A DNA stretch of 64,000 nucleotides from Rhodanobacter sp. A1T4 (GTDB lineage Bacteria; Pseudomonadota; Gammaproteobacteria; Xanthomonadales; Rhodanobacteraceae): assembly GCF_014207185.1 (NCBI RefSeq), contig NZ_JACHCP010000001.1, positions 351,512-415,511 of the forward strand, read 5' to 3'. The position numbers were made by a program, and so were the translations under genes. Below, one piece after another: positions 1 through 10,038 of this stretch (its first letter is position 1; every line of letters begins with the position of its first letter). The notes beneath the pieces are model-generated. The model worked only from the letters and a program-made list of their open reading frames with translations, was not told the DNA's origin and searched no databases.

Positions 1-1455
1 ACGCTGACGCCACAATTGCGACTGGATCACGGCCACTCCGACCTGTGGCTGATCGATCTCGGCGCGGGGCGCGATCGTCTCGGCGCCTCGGCGCTGACCC
101 AGGTATTCAACCGTGGCGGCGGCGTGCCACCGGATCTGGACGATGCGAAGCGGCTGAAAGCGCTGTTCGATCTGGTGCAGGAAGCAAACGCCGGCGGTCT
201 GCTGCTGGCCTATCACGATCGCTCGGACGGCGGCGCCATCGTCACCCTGCTGGAGATGGCCTTTGCCGGCCACTGTGGTTTGGAAATTCATCTGGACGGC
301 TGGGCCGAAGCGACCCTGCGCGGCCTGTTCAACGAGGAACTTGGCGCGATCCTGCAGGTGGCCGAAGCCAACCGCGAACCGTTCGAGGCGCTGCTGGTCA
401 AGCACGGCCTGGCTGCCATCAGTCACCGGATTGGACGGCCAAAGGAAAAGCTCGGCATCAAGCTGTTCCTCGGTGGTGACACCTTGTTCAAGTGGAACTG
501 GAGCACGCTGTTCGAGGCGTGGAATGAAACCAGTTACGCGATGCAGCGCCTGCGCGACAATCCGGCCAGCGCCGATGCCGAGCAGCACTGGCGGCGCGAC
601 GATGCCGATCCCGGCATCACGCCGAAGCTCGGCTTCAGTACGACTGAGAATGTCGCCGCGCCGTTTATCGCCGCGTCCAAAGGTAGCGGCGAGCGGCCAC
701 GCATCGCGGTGCTGCGCGAGCAGGGTGTCAACGGCCAGGTGGAAATGTCGGCCGCATTCACTCGCGCCGGTTTCGATGCAGTGGACGTGCACATGTCCGA
801 TCTGGCCAGCGGCCGGATCAAGCTGGCCGACTTCCGTGGTCTTGCGGCCTGCGGCGGCTTTTCCTACGGCGACGTGCTTGGCGCTGGCCGCGGTTGGGCT
901 ACGTCGATCCTGTTCAACGAGATGTTGCGTGCGCAGTTCACCGCATTCTTCGCCGATGAATCCAAGTTCGCGTTGGGCGTGTGCAACGGCTGCCAGATGA
1001 TGGCGCAGCTGAAGGAGATCATCCCCGGCGCACAGCATTGGCCGAAGTTTCTGCGCAACGCGTCGGAGCAGTACGAGGCGCGCGTGGCCACGCTGGAGAT
1101 CCTCGATTCGCCCAGCCTGTTCTTCAAGGGCATGGCCGGTTCGCGCATTCCCGTGGCAGTGGCGCACGGCGAGGGTCGGGTGAGTTTCCCGAGTTCGTGC
1201 AGCCCGGCGAAGGCGCATGCGGCGGTTCGATTCGTCGACAACCGTGGCAAGCCGACCGAAAACTATCCGCTCAATCCGAATGGCTCGCCCGGCGGGCTGG
1301 CGGGGTTCACGGCAGCCGATGGCCGTGTGACGATTCTGATGCCGCACCCCGAGCGCGTATTCCGCAGCGTGCAGATGAGCTGGCATCCGGAGAGCTGGGG
1401 CGAGGATTCGCCATGGATGCGCATGTTCCGCAACGCCCGTGTGTGGTGCGGCTGA
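1..1455 (+). CDS. purL: Phosphoribosylformylglycinamidine synthase, C-terminal part (5' end outside window)
   Basis: The reading frame is open from base 1, so this is the last 484 residues of a protein normally about 1,300 residues long. It makes formylglycinamidine ribonucleotide from FGAR, glutamine and ATP in purine synthesis. The first ~225 residues are the end of the synthetase half. From nt ~700 a class I glutamine amidotransferase domain begins ([12 protein letters not shown]). The nucleophile Cys lies in GVCNGCQMM (codon 982-984) and the His/Glu of the triad in MPHPER near nt 1340. The fused synthetase plus amidotransferase form is the usual gammaproteobacterial one. Nothing looks damaged. 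Confidence 0.97.
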   Translation, partial: TLTPQLRLDHGHSDLWLIDLGAGRDRLGASALTQVFNRGGGVPPDLDDAKRLKALFDLVQEANAGGLLLAYHDRSDGGAIVTLLEMAFAGHCGLEIHLDGWAEATLRGLFNEELGAILQVAEANREPFEALLVKHGLAAISHRIGRPKEKLGIKLFLGGDTLFKWNWSTLFEAWNETSYAMQRLRDNPASADAEQHWRRDDADPGITPKLGFSTTENVAAPFIAASKGSGERPRIAVLREQGVNGQVEMSAAFTRAGFDAVDVHMSDLASGRIKLADFRGLAACGGFSYGDVLGAGRGWATSILFNEMLRAQFTAFFADESKFALGVCNGCQMMAQLKEIIPGAQHWPKFLRNASEQYEARVATLEILDSPSLFFKGMAGSRIPVAVAHGEGRVSFPSSCSPAKAHAAVRFVDNRGKPTENYPLNPNGSPGGLAGFTAADGRVTILMPHPERVFRSVQMSWHPESWGEDSPWMRMFRNARVWCG

Positions 1456-1487
1456 TCCTGTTTGCTGATGCAAGGCTGCGCTGAGCC

Positions 1488-2261
1488 ATGGCCCGGCGCT
1501 TTACGTTTTCACCGGCAGTCTGGCTGTCGAGGATTGCATGGGCCGTCGTGCTGGCGTTGTCGCCGTGGTGGATCGGTTTTCCACTGTTGCTGGCGATGGT
1601 CGCGGCTTTGCTTTTGCTTGAACATCGGCTTGCCCCCGAGCACTGCCGGCTGCTGAGGCACGGCCTGAGTTGGGGCCTGCCCGGCGCATTGTTCGCGCTG
1701 CAGCGCGCGATTGGCGGCAATGTCTTCGCTTGGGTAATCGCGCTGCTGGGTGTGCTGACTGGCTACACTCTGCTCGCAGGTTTGGAGGCTTGGCTCGATC
1801 GCGATCTGCGTCGCGCGAGAGCGGCAGAAGCTATCGGCGCAAGCGAGCCGGCTGTGGACAAGTCGATGGAATGGCCGCGACTGGCACTGGCGCCGATCGG
1901 ACCGCCGGCAGAAATCATCGAGCTGCAGCTGCCGGTCTGGCATGCCGACGTCGACGGCATGGAAGATCCGAACGGTGGCCGCGTTATCTATCGCGATGGC
2001 GCTTTTCGTTTCGACGACGGCACGCAAGTCGAGCGTGTCAGCCCGCACGCTGGATTCAGTCCTTCGGGTCGCTGGTTTGCGGCGCGGATGGAGAACGATC
2101 GCGGTATCGTGTTGCGCGATCGTGAGCAGGGCAGGGTGCACCGTTTGCGTGGTTGGCGACTGGGCGGCTGGTATCGCGAGCAACCGTGGCTCGTCAAGCG
2201 TGATGGCGACATGCCGCTGGCCTTGCGCGCGGTGCTGGGCGAGGATGTTGCCGTTGACTGA
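1488..2261 (+). CDS. Unrecognised integral membrane protein
   Basis: 257 residues starting at ATG 1488, 32 bp after purL. The first ~105 residues are hydrophobic with about four predicted membrane segments, the first near residues 13-30. The C-terminal ~150 residues are hydrophilic, with a W/G/R-rich stretch that reads like a small beta-rich soluble domain. I do not recognise the family. Codon use is like its neighbours and the frame is closed by a normal stop, so I take it as a real gene. It may be co-transcribed with purL. Confidence 0.7.
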   Translation: MARRFTFSPAVWLSRIAWAVVLALSPWWIGFPLLLAMVAALLLLEHRLAPEHCRLLRHGLSWGLPGALFALQRAIGGNVFAWVIALLGVLTGYTLLAGLEAWLDRDLRRARAAEAIGASEPAVDKSMEWPRLALAPIGPPAEIIELQLPVWHADVDGMEDPNGGRVIYRDGAFRFDDGTQVERVSPHAGFSPSGRWFAARMENDRGIVLRDREQGRVHRLRGWRLGGWYREQPWLVKRDGDMPLALRAVLGEDVAVD

Positions 2262-2422
2262 TGCCGTTCCCGTATCCGTCGATTCGGCCTGCACGCCGTT
2301 GCGCGTTCCTTTCCCTCGATTTTGTGACGGAATGATGCAATTCATGAATCTGGCGCACATTCAGCTCGATTGTTCGATGTTGCAAGGTTCTCCCATCACT
2401 CAACCTAAAGCATACTGATCAG

Positions 2423-3301
2423 GTGAATAGCCCAGATTCCCCTCGCTCGCCATTTGCGATCGCACTCAGCGTCATCGTTGTGTCTGCCGACAGCGGTCCA
2501 ATGATGCGCGATTGCGTGCGCCGTCTGCTCAACACCACATTGGCGCTAGAAGTGATCCTGGTCGACAACGGCTCCACCGACGGCGTGCCGCAGGCCATCG
2601 GTCGCGCCTATGAGGGCGACCCGCGTCTCACCGTGATCTATAACCGCGCCAACCTCGGCTTCGGGCCAGCGATGAATATCGGCGCCACCAAGGCCATCGG
2701 CCAGGCGCTGCTGCTGCTCAATCCTGATTGCCTGGTGCAGGAAGCTGACCTGTCTCGCTTGCTGGAAGTCTTGACGCGCAATCCGAAGGCGGGCCTGATC
2801 GGTGCGGTGGTCTGTGACGCTGAAGGCCATCCCGATCCTGCCTCATGGCGTCGCGATCCGCTGCTGCGGCGTGCGCTTAACACGATGTTTGGACGATCCG
2901 GCGAAGGCGTCAATATCAACGAAGACATCCCCGAAGAAGTGATCGACGCCGAGGCGGTTTCCGGTGCGCTGATGCTGATGCCGCGCAGCGTCTTCAATCG
3001 CCTCGGCGGATTCGATGAGGACTATTTCCTGCATTGCGAAGACCTCGACCTCTGTCGCCGCGTGCGCGACATGGGCTATCAGGTGCTGCTGGCTGGCGAT
3101 GTTCGCGTGACGCATGCCAAGGGCACATCGAGCGTGCACCGACCGGTATTCGTCAGCCGCAACAAGCATCGCGGCATGTGGCGCTGGTTCCGCAAGCACG
3201 ATCCGGCGGGGCGCAATCCGATGATTGCGGGCGTCGTCTGGGTGGGTATCTGGTCGCATTACTTGCTGCAGATTCCCGGTCAGCTGTTGCGGCGCAAGTG
3301 A
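2423..3301 (+). CDS. Family 2 glycosyltransferase (rhamnosyltransferase-like)
   Basis: 292 residues from a GTG start at 2423. The GT-A fold of family GT2 is clear: SVIVVSADSG near the N terminus, EVILVDNGSTDG for the nucleotide-sugar site, LLLNPDCLV in the DxD region, and the acceptor-side HCEDLDLCRRVRDMGY motif typical of rhamnosyl-type transferases. Cytoplasmic or membrane associated, likely building a surface polysaccharide; donor and acceptor cannot be told. Its stop overlaps the GTG start of the following transporter (GTGA), so the two are probably translationally coupled. No other polysaccharide genes are adjacent. Confidence 0.9.
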   Translation: MNSPDSPRSPFAIALSVIVVSADSGPMMRDCVRRLLNTTLALEVILVDNGSTDGVPQAIGRAYEGDPRLTVIYNRANLGFGPAMNIGATKAIGQALLLLNPDCLVQEADLSRLLEVLTRNPKAGLIGAVVCDAEGHPDPASWRRDPLLRRALNTMFGRSGEGVNINEDIPEEVIDAEAVSGALMLMPRSVFNRLGGFDEDYFLHCEDLDLCRRVRDMGYQVLLAGDVRVTHAKGTSSVHRPVFVSRNKHRGMWRWFRKHDPAGRNPMIAGVVWVGIWSHYLLQIPGQLLRRK

Positions 3302-4218
3302 CTTTGTCGGAGCCCGGCTCCCGACGGATCGAGCTGCTGGCTACCCTCGGTCTGCTGGCGATGACTGCCGTCTGGGGCTCGACCTTCGTGCTGATCAAGG
3401 ACGTGGTCGCCCGCATGCCGGTGGCGGATTTTCTGGCGGTGCGTTTTGTGGTCGCCGCGGCAGTGATGCTGGCGCTGTTTGCGCGGCCGGTGATGCGCCT
3501 GGGACGCCAGCAAATTCTGCGCGGCCTGATACTGGGCGCTGTCTACGGCGCTGGACAGCTGCTGCAGACCTGGGGACTTTCGCGTATTGCGCCCAGCGTC
3601 AGCGGTTTCGTTACCGGCATGTACGTGGTGTTTACGCCGATCCTGGCCACCGTGCTGTTGCGTCACCGCATGCCCGGCGTTGTGTGGCTGGCGGTGCTGC
3701 TGGCGACCGGCGGCCTGGCGCTGCTTTCGCTCAATGGCGTGTCGGTCGATCTAGGCGTGTGGCTGACCCTGGCTTCGGCCTTGATGTACGGCCTGCATAT
3801 CGTTGGTCTCGGCCAGTGGTCGCGCAGTGGCGAGGCATTTGGCATGTCGGCGGTGCAAATGGTAGCCATCGCCATCGTGTGTCTGCTGGTCACCGCGCCG
3901 CATGGGCCAAGGTTGCCGCCGGATCGCAGCGCGTGGTTCGCTGTGCTTTATATGGCACTGATCGCCGGTGCCGGGGCGATGCTGATGCAGACCTGGGCAC
4001 AATCGCATCTGCCGGCAACCCGCGCGGCGATCGTGATGACCACCGAGCCGGTGTTTGCCGCCGGTTTTGCCGTCGCCTTCGGCAGCGATCTGCTGACCTG
4101 GCGCATGCTGGTCGGCGGTGGCTTGGTACTCGCGGCGATGTATACGGTGGAACTGATGCCGCGACGCGACGGCAACGCCGGTGAGCTACCGGCCGAGGCG
4201 ATTCATCACGAAGTCTGA
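3298..4218 (+). CDS. EamA/DMT-family transporter
   Basis: 306 residues from GTG 3298, overlapping the glycosyltransferase stop. A longer reading back to 3034 exists but lies wholly inside the glycosyltransferase gene in another frame, so I reject it. About ten membrane segments form two EamA repeats: the first opens with the AVWGSTFVLIKD signature typical of the family, the second covers the C-terminal half. Drug/metabolite transporters export small metabolites across the inner membrane. The substrate is unknown. Confidence 0.88.
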   Translation: MTLSEPGSRRIELLATLGLLAMTAVWGSTFVLIKDVVARMPVADFLAVRFVVAAAVMLALFARPVMRLGRQQILRGLILGAVYGAGQLLQTWGLSRIAPSVSGFVTGMYVVFTPILATVLLRHRMPGVVWLAVLLATGGLALLSLNGVSVDLGVWLTLASALMYGLHIVGLGQWSRSGEAFGMSAVQMVAIAIVCLLVTAPHGPRLPPDRSAWFAVLYMALIAGAGAMLMQTWAQSHLPATRAAIVMTTEPVFAAGFAVAFGSDLLTWRMLVGGGLVLAAMYTVELMPRRDGNAGELPAEAIHHEV

Positions 4219-4266
4219 TGTTGGCGCCGCGTGCCAGTCAGATGGCTGAGTGTTCGAAGGCCTCGT

Positions 4267-4809
4267 TCAGCCGGCTGCCTTCTTCATCTCTGCTCGCGAC
4301 TGCAGGGCAATGCGGACCAGATAGATCACAATGAGCGAATTGGCGATCAGCACGGCCAGTTTGAGCCAGCTGAAGTGGTTGATGGACTCGTAAATCTCCA
4401 GCGGGATCAGCGATCCGGTGGCGATCACGGTGAACCATTCGGCCCAGTACTTCTGCAGCCACAGACCAATACCTTCGGTGGCGAAAATCGCCGCATAGGC
4501 CAGCGCCACGAGGCCGATCGCGACAAACTTGTTCGGCCCCATGTCCTCCAGCAGCTGCACCAACTTCCAGCGTAGGCCGTTGCTGTCGGCCAACGATAGA
4601 TGTTCCAGCCAGTGCACCAGCCCGTCGAAATTCTGGGTCTTGTACAGATGGAACGAGGCGATGGCGACCAGGATGAGGCCGACCGTCTTCACCGCCTTGT
4701 AGATCGCGATAACCCGCAGGCCCACGCCATGCTGGGATTCACGCCTGAGAGGCTTACTCTTGCCTTGGCCTGCGTTGCCGGAAGCTGTTGTGCTGGACAT
4801 ATCGGACAT
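4267..4809 (-). CDS. DUF2127 family membrane protein
   Basis: 180 residues, start at 4809 on the minus strand. After a polar N-terminal tail the sequence GLRVIAIYKAVKTVGLILVA begins the DUF2127 pattern: four membrane segments with a conserved family region AYAAIFATEGIGLWLQKYWAEW and IPLEIYE. Function of the family is unknown. Convergent with the EamA gene and divergent from iadA, so a single-gene unit. Confidence 0.85.
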   Translation of the reverse strand: MSDMSSTTASGNAGQGKSKPLRRESQHGVGLRVIAIYKAVKTVGLILVAIASFHLYKTQNFDGLVHWLEHLSLADSNGLRWKLVQLLEDMGPNKFVAIGLVALAYAAIFATEGIGLWLQKYWAEWFTVIATGSLIPLEIYESINHFSWLKLAVLIANSLIVIYLVRIALQSRAEMKKAAG

Positions 4810-4992
4810 AGGGTCGTTTCGTGAGTCTAGCTAGGTATTGTCGTTGTTAAGGGGTGAATGGTCGATGGAGGGGTTTGTCCCGTGATTGTTCGATGAAAAC
4901 CTCCCGGCAACGGTCGGCGGCGGGTATTCGCTGCCGCTGAGGTTATAACAGTTCAGCTTGACGCCACTGCAGCCGGTCGGCACGCTGCGTGG

Positions 4993-6168
4993 ATGAATCT
5001 TCTGCTTCTGAGAAATGCGCAGGTCTATGCGCCCGAACCGCTGGGCCTGCAGCATCTGCTGCTGGGCGGTGGACGCATTCTGTGGATGGGCACGCAGCTG
5101 GCCGATTTACCGGCCGCACTGTCTGTAGACACGATCGATTTGCAAGGCCGCCGGCTGATTCCCGGCTTTATCGATGCGCACGTGCATGTCACTGGCGGTG
5201 GTGGCGAGGCAGGTTTTCGTACGCGCGTTCCGCCGGTTGGCGTGTCGCGTTTCACCCGCGCTGGCATCACCACGGTGGTGGGCTTGCTCGGTACCGACGA
5301 TGTCGCCCGCGGGCCGCGCGATCTGCTGGCGACCGTCTATGCGCTGCGTGAGGAAGGGCTGAGCGCGCTGGCGTTCACTGGCGGCTATCACGTGCCGCCG
5401 CAGACGCTGACTGGCAGTGTGCGCGGCGATCTGGTGTTTATCGAGGCATTGATCGGCATCGGTGAAGTGGCGATCAGCGATCACCGCTCCAGCCAGCCCA
5501 CGCTGGACGAGCTGATGCGGCTGGCTTCCGACGCGCATGTTGCCGGCCTGATGACCGGCAAAGCCGGCGTGCTGCATCTGCATCTCGGTGACGGATTGCG
5601 CGGGCTCGATCTGGTGCGCCAGGCGCTGGAAAAAAGCGAGCTGCCGCCGCGTGTGTTTCATCCCACCCACGTCAATCGGCGCAAGGGATTGTTCGACGAG
5701 GCGCTGGCGCTCACCGCGCACGGCTGCACGATCGACCTCACCGCGTTTCCGGTGGAAGAGGGTGAAGACGCATGGAGCGCCGCCGATGCGCTGCTGCGCT
5801 ATCTCGACAGCGATGCACCGGCCGAGCGCATTACGGTGAGTTCCGATGCCGGTGGCTGCCTGCCGACCTTTGATGCCGATGGCCACGTCTGTCGCATGGG
5901 TGTGGGCGAATCGGGTGCGCTGTTGGAAACCCTAAATGAAGTTGTCGCACGCGGCGTATCGCTGGAGCGCGCGCTGCCGGCGTTCACCAGCAACCCGGCA
6001 CGGCTGCTGCGGTTGGTGTCGAAGGGGCGCATCGGCGTCGGTGCGGATGCCGATCTGGTGGCGCTGGACGATGCGGGCGCTGCGCACGATGTCATCGCTC
6101 GCGGCGTGGTGCATGTGCGCGACGGACACATCAAACACCACGGCACGTTCGAGGATACGTCGACATAA
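4993..6168 (+). CDS. iadA: Isoaspartyl (beta-aspartyl) dipeptidase
   Basis: 391 residues, the usual length for the family (about 390). An amidohydrolase-superfamily, M38-type zinc enzyme that splits beta-aspartyl dipeptides. The metal-binding HVH is at residues 63 and 65 in DAHVHVTGGGGEAG. Further family motifs are GKAGVLHLHLGDG (includes the bridging Lys region), HPTHVNR and SSDAGGCLP with the catalytic Asp. Directly upstream of cyanophycinase and cyanophycin synthetase, so its likely job here is to cleave beta-Asp-Arg, the product of cyanophycinase, to free Asp and Arg. The 183-bp upstream gap is shared with the divergent DUF2127 gene and must hold its promoter. Confidence 0.95.
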   Translation: MNLLLLRNAQVYAPEPLGLQHLLLGGGRILWMGTQLADLPAALSVDTIDLQGRRLIPGFIDAHVHVTGGGGEAGFRTRVPPVGVSRFTRAGITTVVGLLGTDDVARGPRDLLATVYALREEGLSALAFTGGYHVPPQTLTGSVRGDLVFIEALIGIGEVAISDHRSSQPTLDELMRLASDAHVAGLMTGKAGVLHLHLGDGLRGLDLVRQALEKSELPPRVFHPTHVNRRKGLFDEALALTAHGCTIDLTAFPVEEGEDAWSAADALLRYLDSDAPAERITVSSDAGGCLPTFDADGHVCRMGVGESGALLETLNEVVARGVSLERALPAFTSNPARLLRLVSKGRIGVGADADLVALDDAGAAHDVIARGVVHVRDGHIKHHGTFEDTST

Positions 6169-6291
6169 CGGCACAACGTGCGTTGTCGCACTATCTGCAG
6201 GGCGCAATCGTGCGCCATGAACATTTAACCGACGTTCGATGCGTCACGATTGATGGGCTAACTCCATTGATCCCAGAGACTCAGAGAACCC

Positions 6292-7182
6292 ATGACTCCA
6301 AATAAAGACGAGAACGAAATCGATGAGGGCAGGATGAGTCCCAGCAGGGTGGTGGAAGGGGAGCAGCGAGGCTGGATCGTGCCAATTGGTGGTGCGGAAG
6401 AAAAAGAAAACGACCCACGGATACTCAAGCGATTCGTCGAGTTGTGCGGTGGCAGCGATGCCAATATCGTGGTGATTCCCACGGCCAGTCAGTTGGCCGA
6501 TACGGGCGAGCGCTACGAAAAACTGTTTACCGGATTGGGCGTGGGCGAGGTCGGTGTGCTCGACTTCGACATGCGCCGCGATACCGAGGAAAAGAATCGC
6601 CTTGCGCGGCTTGATCAAGCGACCGGTATCTTTTTTACCGGCGGCAATCAGTTGCGCCTGTCGACGATGTTGGGTGGTACGCCGGTGGCGCAGCGCATAC
6701 GTGCCTTGAACGCGCGTGGCGTGCATGTGGGTGGCACCAGTGCAGGGGCGAGCATTCTCAGCGAACACATGATCGCCTTCGGCAAGGAAGGTCTCTCGCC
6801 TACCGCTGGCAGCGTGCGGCTGGCGCCAGGGCTGGGCCTGACCAACCGTTTCATCATCGACCAGCATTTCAGCCAGCGCGACCGGTTGGGCCGGTTGATG
6901 GCTGCACTGGCGTACAACCCCTATGCCGTGGGCATCGGCCTGGATGAGGACACCGCGGCGTTTATCCGCCCGGACAACACGGTCGAAGTCGAAGGCAGCG
7001 GCTCGGTCACTGTGCTGGACGCGGGCAACCTGCAGTTTTCCTCGATGGCGCAGGCTGGCGAGCACGATCCGGTGTGCATGCTTGGCGTCACTATTCACGT
7101 GCTGATTGCTGGCGCCACCTTCAACATGCAGACGCGCCACGCCTCGGCAGGTACGCTGGCTACTCCGAAAAAAAGCGACTGA
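6292..7182 (+). CDS. cphB: Cyanophycinase
   Basis: 296 residues from ATG 6292. Peptidase family S51. The nucleophile is Ser150 in GGTSAGAS, the standard elbow, preceded by FFTGGNQLRLSTML, which is typical of cyanophycinases rather than of dipeptidase E. It hydrolyses cyanophycin (multi-L-arginyl-poly-L-aspartate) to beta-Asp-Arg dipeptides. No signal peptide, so it acts on the intracellular polymer. It lies between iadA and cphA, and the 56-bp gap to cphA suggests co-transcription. Separated from iadA by 123 bp. Confidence 0.95.
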   Translation: MTPNKDENEIDEGRMSPSRVVEGEQRGWIVPIGGAEEKENDPRILKRFVELCGGSDANIVVIPTASQLADTGERYEKLFTGLGVGEVGVLDFDMRRDTEEKNRLARLDQATGIFFTGGNQLRLSTMLGGTPVAQRIRALNARGVHVGGTSAGASILSEHMIAFGKEGLSPTAGSVRLAPGLGLTNRFIIDQHFSQRDRLGRLMAALAYNPYAVGIGLDEDTAAFIRPDNTVEVEGSGSVTVLDAGNLQFSSMAQAGEHDPVCMLGVTIHVLIAGATFNMQTRHASAGTLATPKKSD

Positions 7183-7238
7183 CCCAAGCACGACCCAGCG
7201 AGACCGCCGTAGCCCATTCAATCTTCCAAGGAAACCCC

Positions 7239-10034
7239 ATGCGCATTCTGGAACGCTCTGTTTTTGTCGGTCCGTCGCTGTATGCGCATTTTCCGGTTAT
7301 CCGGCTCGAGCTGGATCTGGGTGAGCTGGAGCAATGGCCGACCGGCCGTCTTGGTGCGGCTTTCGTCGATGGACTGATTTCCGCGCTGCCAGGCCTGGCC
7401 GAACACGGTTGTTCGTATCGCGAGCCAGGCGGCTTTATCCGCCGCATGCGCGAAGGCGACGGCACCTGGCTCGGCCATGTGCTCGAACACGTGGCGATCG
7501 AACTGCAGAACGTCGCCGGTGAAGACGTGACTTTTGGCAAGACCCGCAGCGTCGACAAGCCCGGCGTGTATTCCGTGGTCTATGAGTACGCACAGAAGGA
7601 GGAGGGCATCGCGGCGGGCGAACTCGCGCTGCGCCTGCTTTCGTCATTGCTGCCCGAAGAACTGCGAACGCGTGGTAGCGTGCCGGAAGGCTGGGAGTGG
7701 CCGACGGCACGCGATGAGTTCATCCGCTATGCGCAGCGCCGTGCGCTGGGGCCATCGACCGCTTCGCTGGTGCGTGCCGCCGAAGAGCGCTGCATTCCGT
7801 GGCTGCGTTTGAACGGCCAGTCGCTGGTGCAGCTTGGCCATGGCAAATACCAGCAGCGCATCCAGGCCACGGTCACCGGCCGCACGCCGCATATCGCGGT
7901 CGAGCTGGCCAGCGACAAGGAAGAGACCAACAAGATCCTCGCCACCCTCGGCCTGCCGGTGCCGAAGCAGGAGCTGGTCACCAGCGAGGATGGCGCGCTA
8001 CGCGCCGCACGCCGGCTTGGCGTACCGGTGGTGACGAAACCTTTCAACGGCAACCACGGTCGCGGCATCTCGATCCATCTAATGACTGACGAGGAAATCA
8101 TCGCCGGCTTCAACGAGGCGCGCGAAATTTCGCGTTCGGTGATTGTGGAGAATTTTCTCAGCGGCGACGATCATCGTCTGCTGGTAGTCAACGGCGAACT
8201 GGTGGCCGCTACGCGCCGTACGCCTGGCCATGTGATCGGTGACGGCACGCACACGATTGTGCAGCTGGTCGATGCAGTGAATGCCGATCCACGCCGCGGC
8301 GTCGGTCACGAGAAGGTGCTGACTCGGCTGGTGCTCGACGCACAGGCGGAGATGATGATGGAGCGTGTCGGCTACACGGCCGAGTCGATACCGAAGGCCG
8401 ACGAGACGGTCTTTCTGCGCTCCACTGCCAACCTCTCCACCGGCGGCACGGCGACCGATGTCACCGACATCATCCATCCCGACAATCGCGATATGGCCGT
8501 ACGGGCTATTCGGGCCATTGGCCTGGACGTCGGCGGCGTGGATTTCCTCACCACCAATATTGCCGAGAGCTACAAGACCATCGGCGGTGGCATCTGCGAG
8601 GTCAACGCCGCGCCGGGCTTCCGCATGCATGTCAGCCCCAGCGAAGGCTCGCCGCGAGATGCGGCCGGCCCGGTGATCGATATGCTGTTTCCGCCGGGCA
8701 CGCCTTCGCAGGTGCCGATTGCGGCGATCACCGGTACAAACGGCAAGACCACCACGGCGCGCATGCTGGCGCACATCACCAAGATGGCCGCGTATACGCC
8801 CGGACTGACGACTACCGATGGTGTTTACATCGACGGTCAGCGCACGGTCGAAGGCGACATGACCGGGCCGGTCTCCGCGCGTATGGTGCTGTCCGATCCA
8901 CAGATCGATATCGCCATTCTGGAGACCGCTCGCGGCGGTCTGATCCGTGCCGGCATGGGTGTGCCCAAGGTCAATGTGGGCGCGGTGCTCAACGTGCAGT
9001 CCGATCATTTGGGGCTCAAGGGCATCGATACGCTGGAGCAGCTGGCCGAGGTCAAGCGGATTGTCGTCGAGGTCGCCACCGATTGCGCCGTGCTCAACGC
9101 GGACGATCCGCTGGTGCTGAAAATGTCCGGCTACACCGACGCCAAGGTGATCTGCTACGTCACCATGAACCCCTCGCACGCGCTGGTGCGCGAACACGTA
9201 CGCGCTGGCGGCCGCGCTTGCGCGCTGGAGGCGGGCGTCAATGGTTCGATGATCACGCTATACGACAAGGGTAGCCACATCCCGTTGCTGTGGACGCACC
9301 TGATTCCGGCGACGATGGAAGGCCGCGCATTGCACAACGTGCAGAACGCCATGGTTGCCGCGTCGATGGCGTTCTCGCTGGGCATCAAGCTCGATGCGAT
9401 CCGTCAAGGTTTGCGCACGTTCGACACCACGTTCTTCCAGGCGCCGGGTCGCATGAACGTGTACAGCGAGCATCCGTTCAAGGTGCTGTTCGACTACGGC
9501 CACAACGCGCACGCGGTATCGGTGATGGCCGATCTTGCGCAGCGGCTCGATGTCACCGGTCGGCGCATCGTGGTGATCTGTGGACCTGGCGATCGCCGCG
9601 ACGAGGATCTGGTCGCCATCGCCAACGCGGTGGCCGGCCGCTTCGATCACTACATCTGCCGTCGCGACGATTCACTGCGCGGCCGCGATGGCGACGAGGT
9701 GCCGGGCATCCTGGCGCGTGCGCTACAGGCGGCCGGCATACCCGACGAAGCTATCTCGATCATCCCGGACGAACAGAAGGCCATCGACGCCGCGCTGCAT
9801 ATGGGTCGCCACGGCGATCTGTTGCTGATCTTCGCCGATGCGCTGGTGCGTTCGTGGAAGCAGATCATCAAGTTTCGGTCCGAGGGTGCGCCAGAAGTTC
9901 GCGCGGAGTCCGCCACGAGTGCTGTGGTATCCGTGATCGGCGAGTCGGTTTTCGACGAATCGAGCTTTGCCGATCTCGGTGACGTGGTGCGCGACGAGCG
10001 CGGCGTGCGCTTCTCGCGCGAGAGCGACGACTAA
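7239..10034 (+). CDS. cphA: Cyanophycin synthetase
   Basis: 931 residues from ATG 7239, chosen because AAGGAA sits just upstream and the protein then begins MRILERSVFVGPSLYA, a typical CphA start. Domain order: N domain (~1-160), ATP-grasp G domain (~225-480, with VVTKPFNGNHGRGISI), and Mur-ligase M domain with P-loop GTNGKTT at residues 499-505. The G domain adds Asp to the backbone and the M domain adds Arg to the side chain, each using ATP. All parts look intact. Only 4 nt separate its stop from the next Mur-ligase gene. Confidence 0.97.
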   Translation: MRILERSVFVGPSLYAHFPVIRLELDLGELEQWPTGRLGAAFVDGLISALPGLAEHGCSYREPGGFIRRMREGDGTWLGHVLEHVAIELQNVAGEDVTFGKTRSVDKPGVYSVVYEYAQKEEGIAAGELALRLLSSLLPEELRTRGSVPEGWEWPTARDEFIRYAQRRALGPSTASLVRAAEERCIPWLRLNGQSLVQLGHGKYQQRIQATVTGRTPHIAVELASDKEETNKILATLGLPVPKQELVTSEDGALRAARRLGVPVVTKPFNGNHGRGISIHLMTDEEIIAGFNEAREISRSVIVENFLSGDDHRLLVVNGELVAATRRTPGHVIGDGTHTIVQLVDAVNADPRRGVGHEKVLTRLVLDAQAEMMMERVGYTAESIPKADETVFLRSTANLSTGGTATDVTDIIHPDNRDMAVRAIRAIGLDVGGVDFLTTNIAESYKTIGGGICEVNAAPGFRMHVSPSEGSPRDAAGPVIDMLFPPGTPSQVPIAAITGTNGKTTTARMLAHITKMAAYTPGLTTTDGVYIDGQRTVEGDMTGPVSARMVLSDPQIDIAILETARGGLIRAGMGVPKVNVGAVLNVQSDHLGLKGIDTLEQLAEVKRIVVEVATDCAVLNADDPLVLKMSGYTDAKVICYVTMNPSHALVREHVRAGGRACALEAGVNGSMITLYDKGSHIPLLWTHLIPATMEGRALHNVQNAMVAASMAFSLGIKLDAIRQGLRTFDTTFFQAPGRMNVYSEHPFKVLFDYGHNAHAVSVMADLAQRLDVTGRRIVVICGPGDRRDEDLVAIANAVAGRFDHYICRRDDSLRGRDGDEVPGILARALQAAGIPDEAISIIPDEQKAIDAALHMGRHGDLLLIFADALVRSWKQIIKFRSEGAPEVRAESATSAVVSVIGESVFDESSFADLGDVVRDERGVRFSRESDD

Positions 10035-10038
10035 TTCG

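Noticed and set aside
3034..3297. 88-codon N-terminal extension of the EamA transporter.
   Set aside because: It overlaps the glycosyltransferase gene in another frame; the GTG at 3298 gives the normal family length.
8079..9197. Long minus-strand open frame (372 codons) inside cphA.
   Set aside because: Mirror frame of a GC-rich coding region, no family features, and it would overlap fully with an intact gene.
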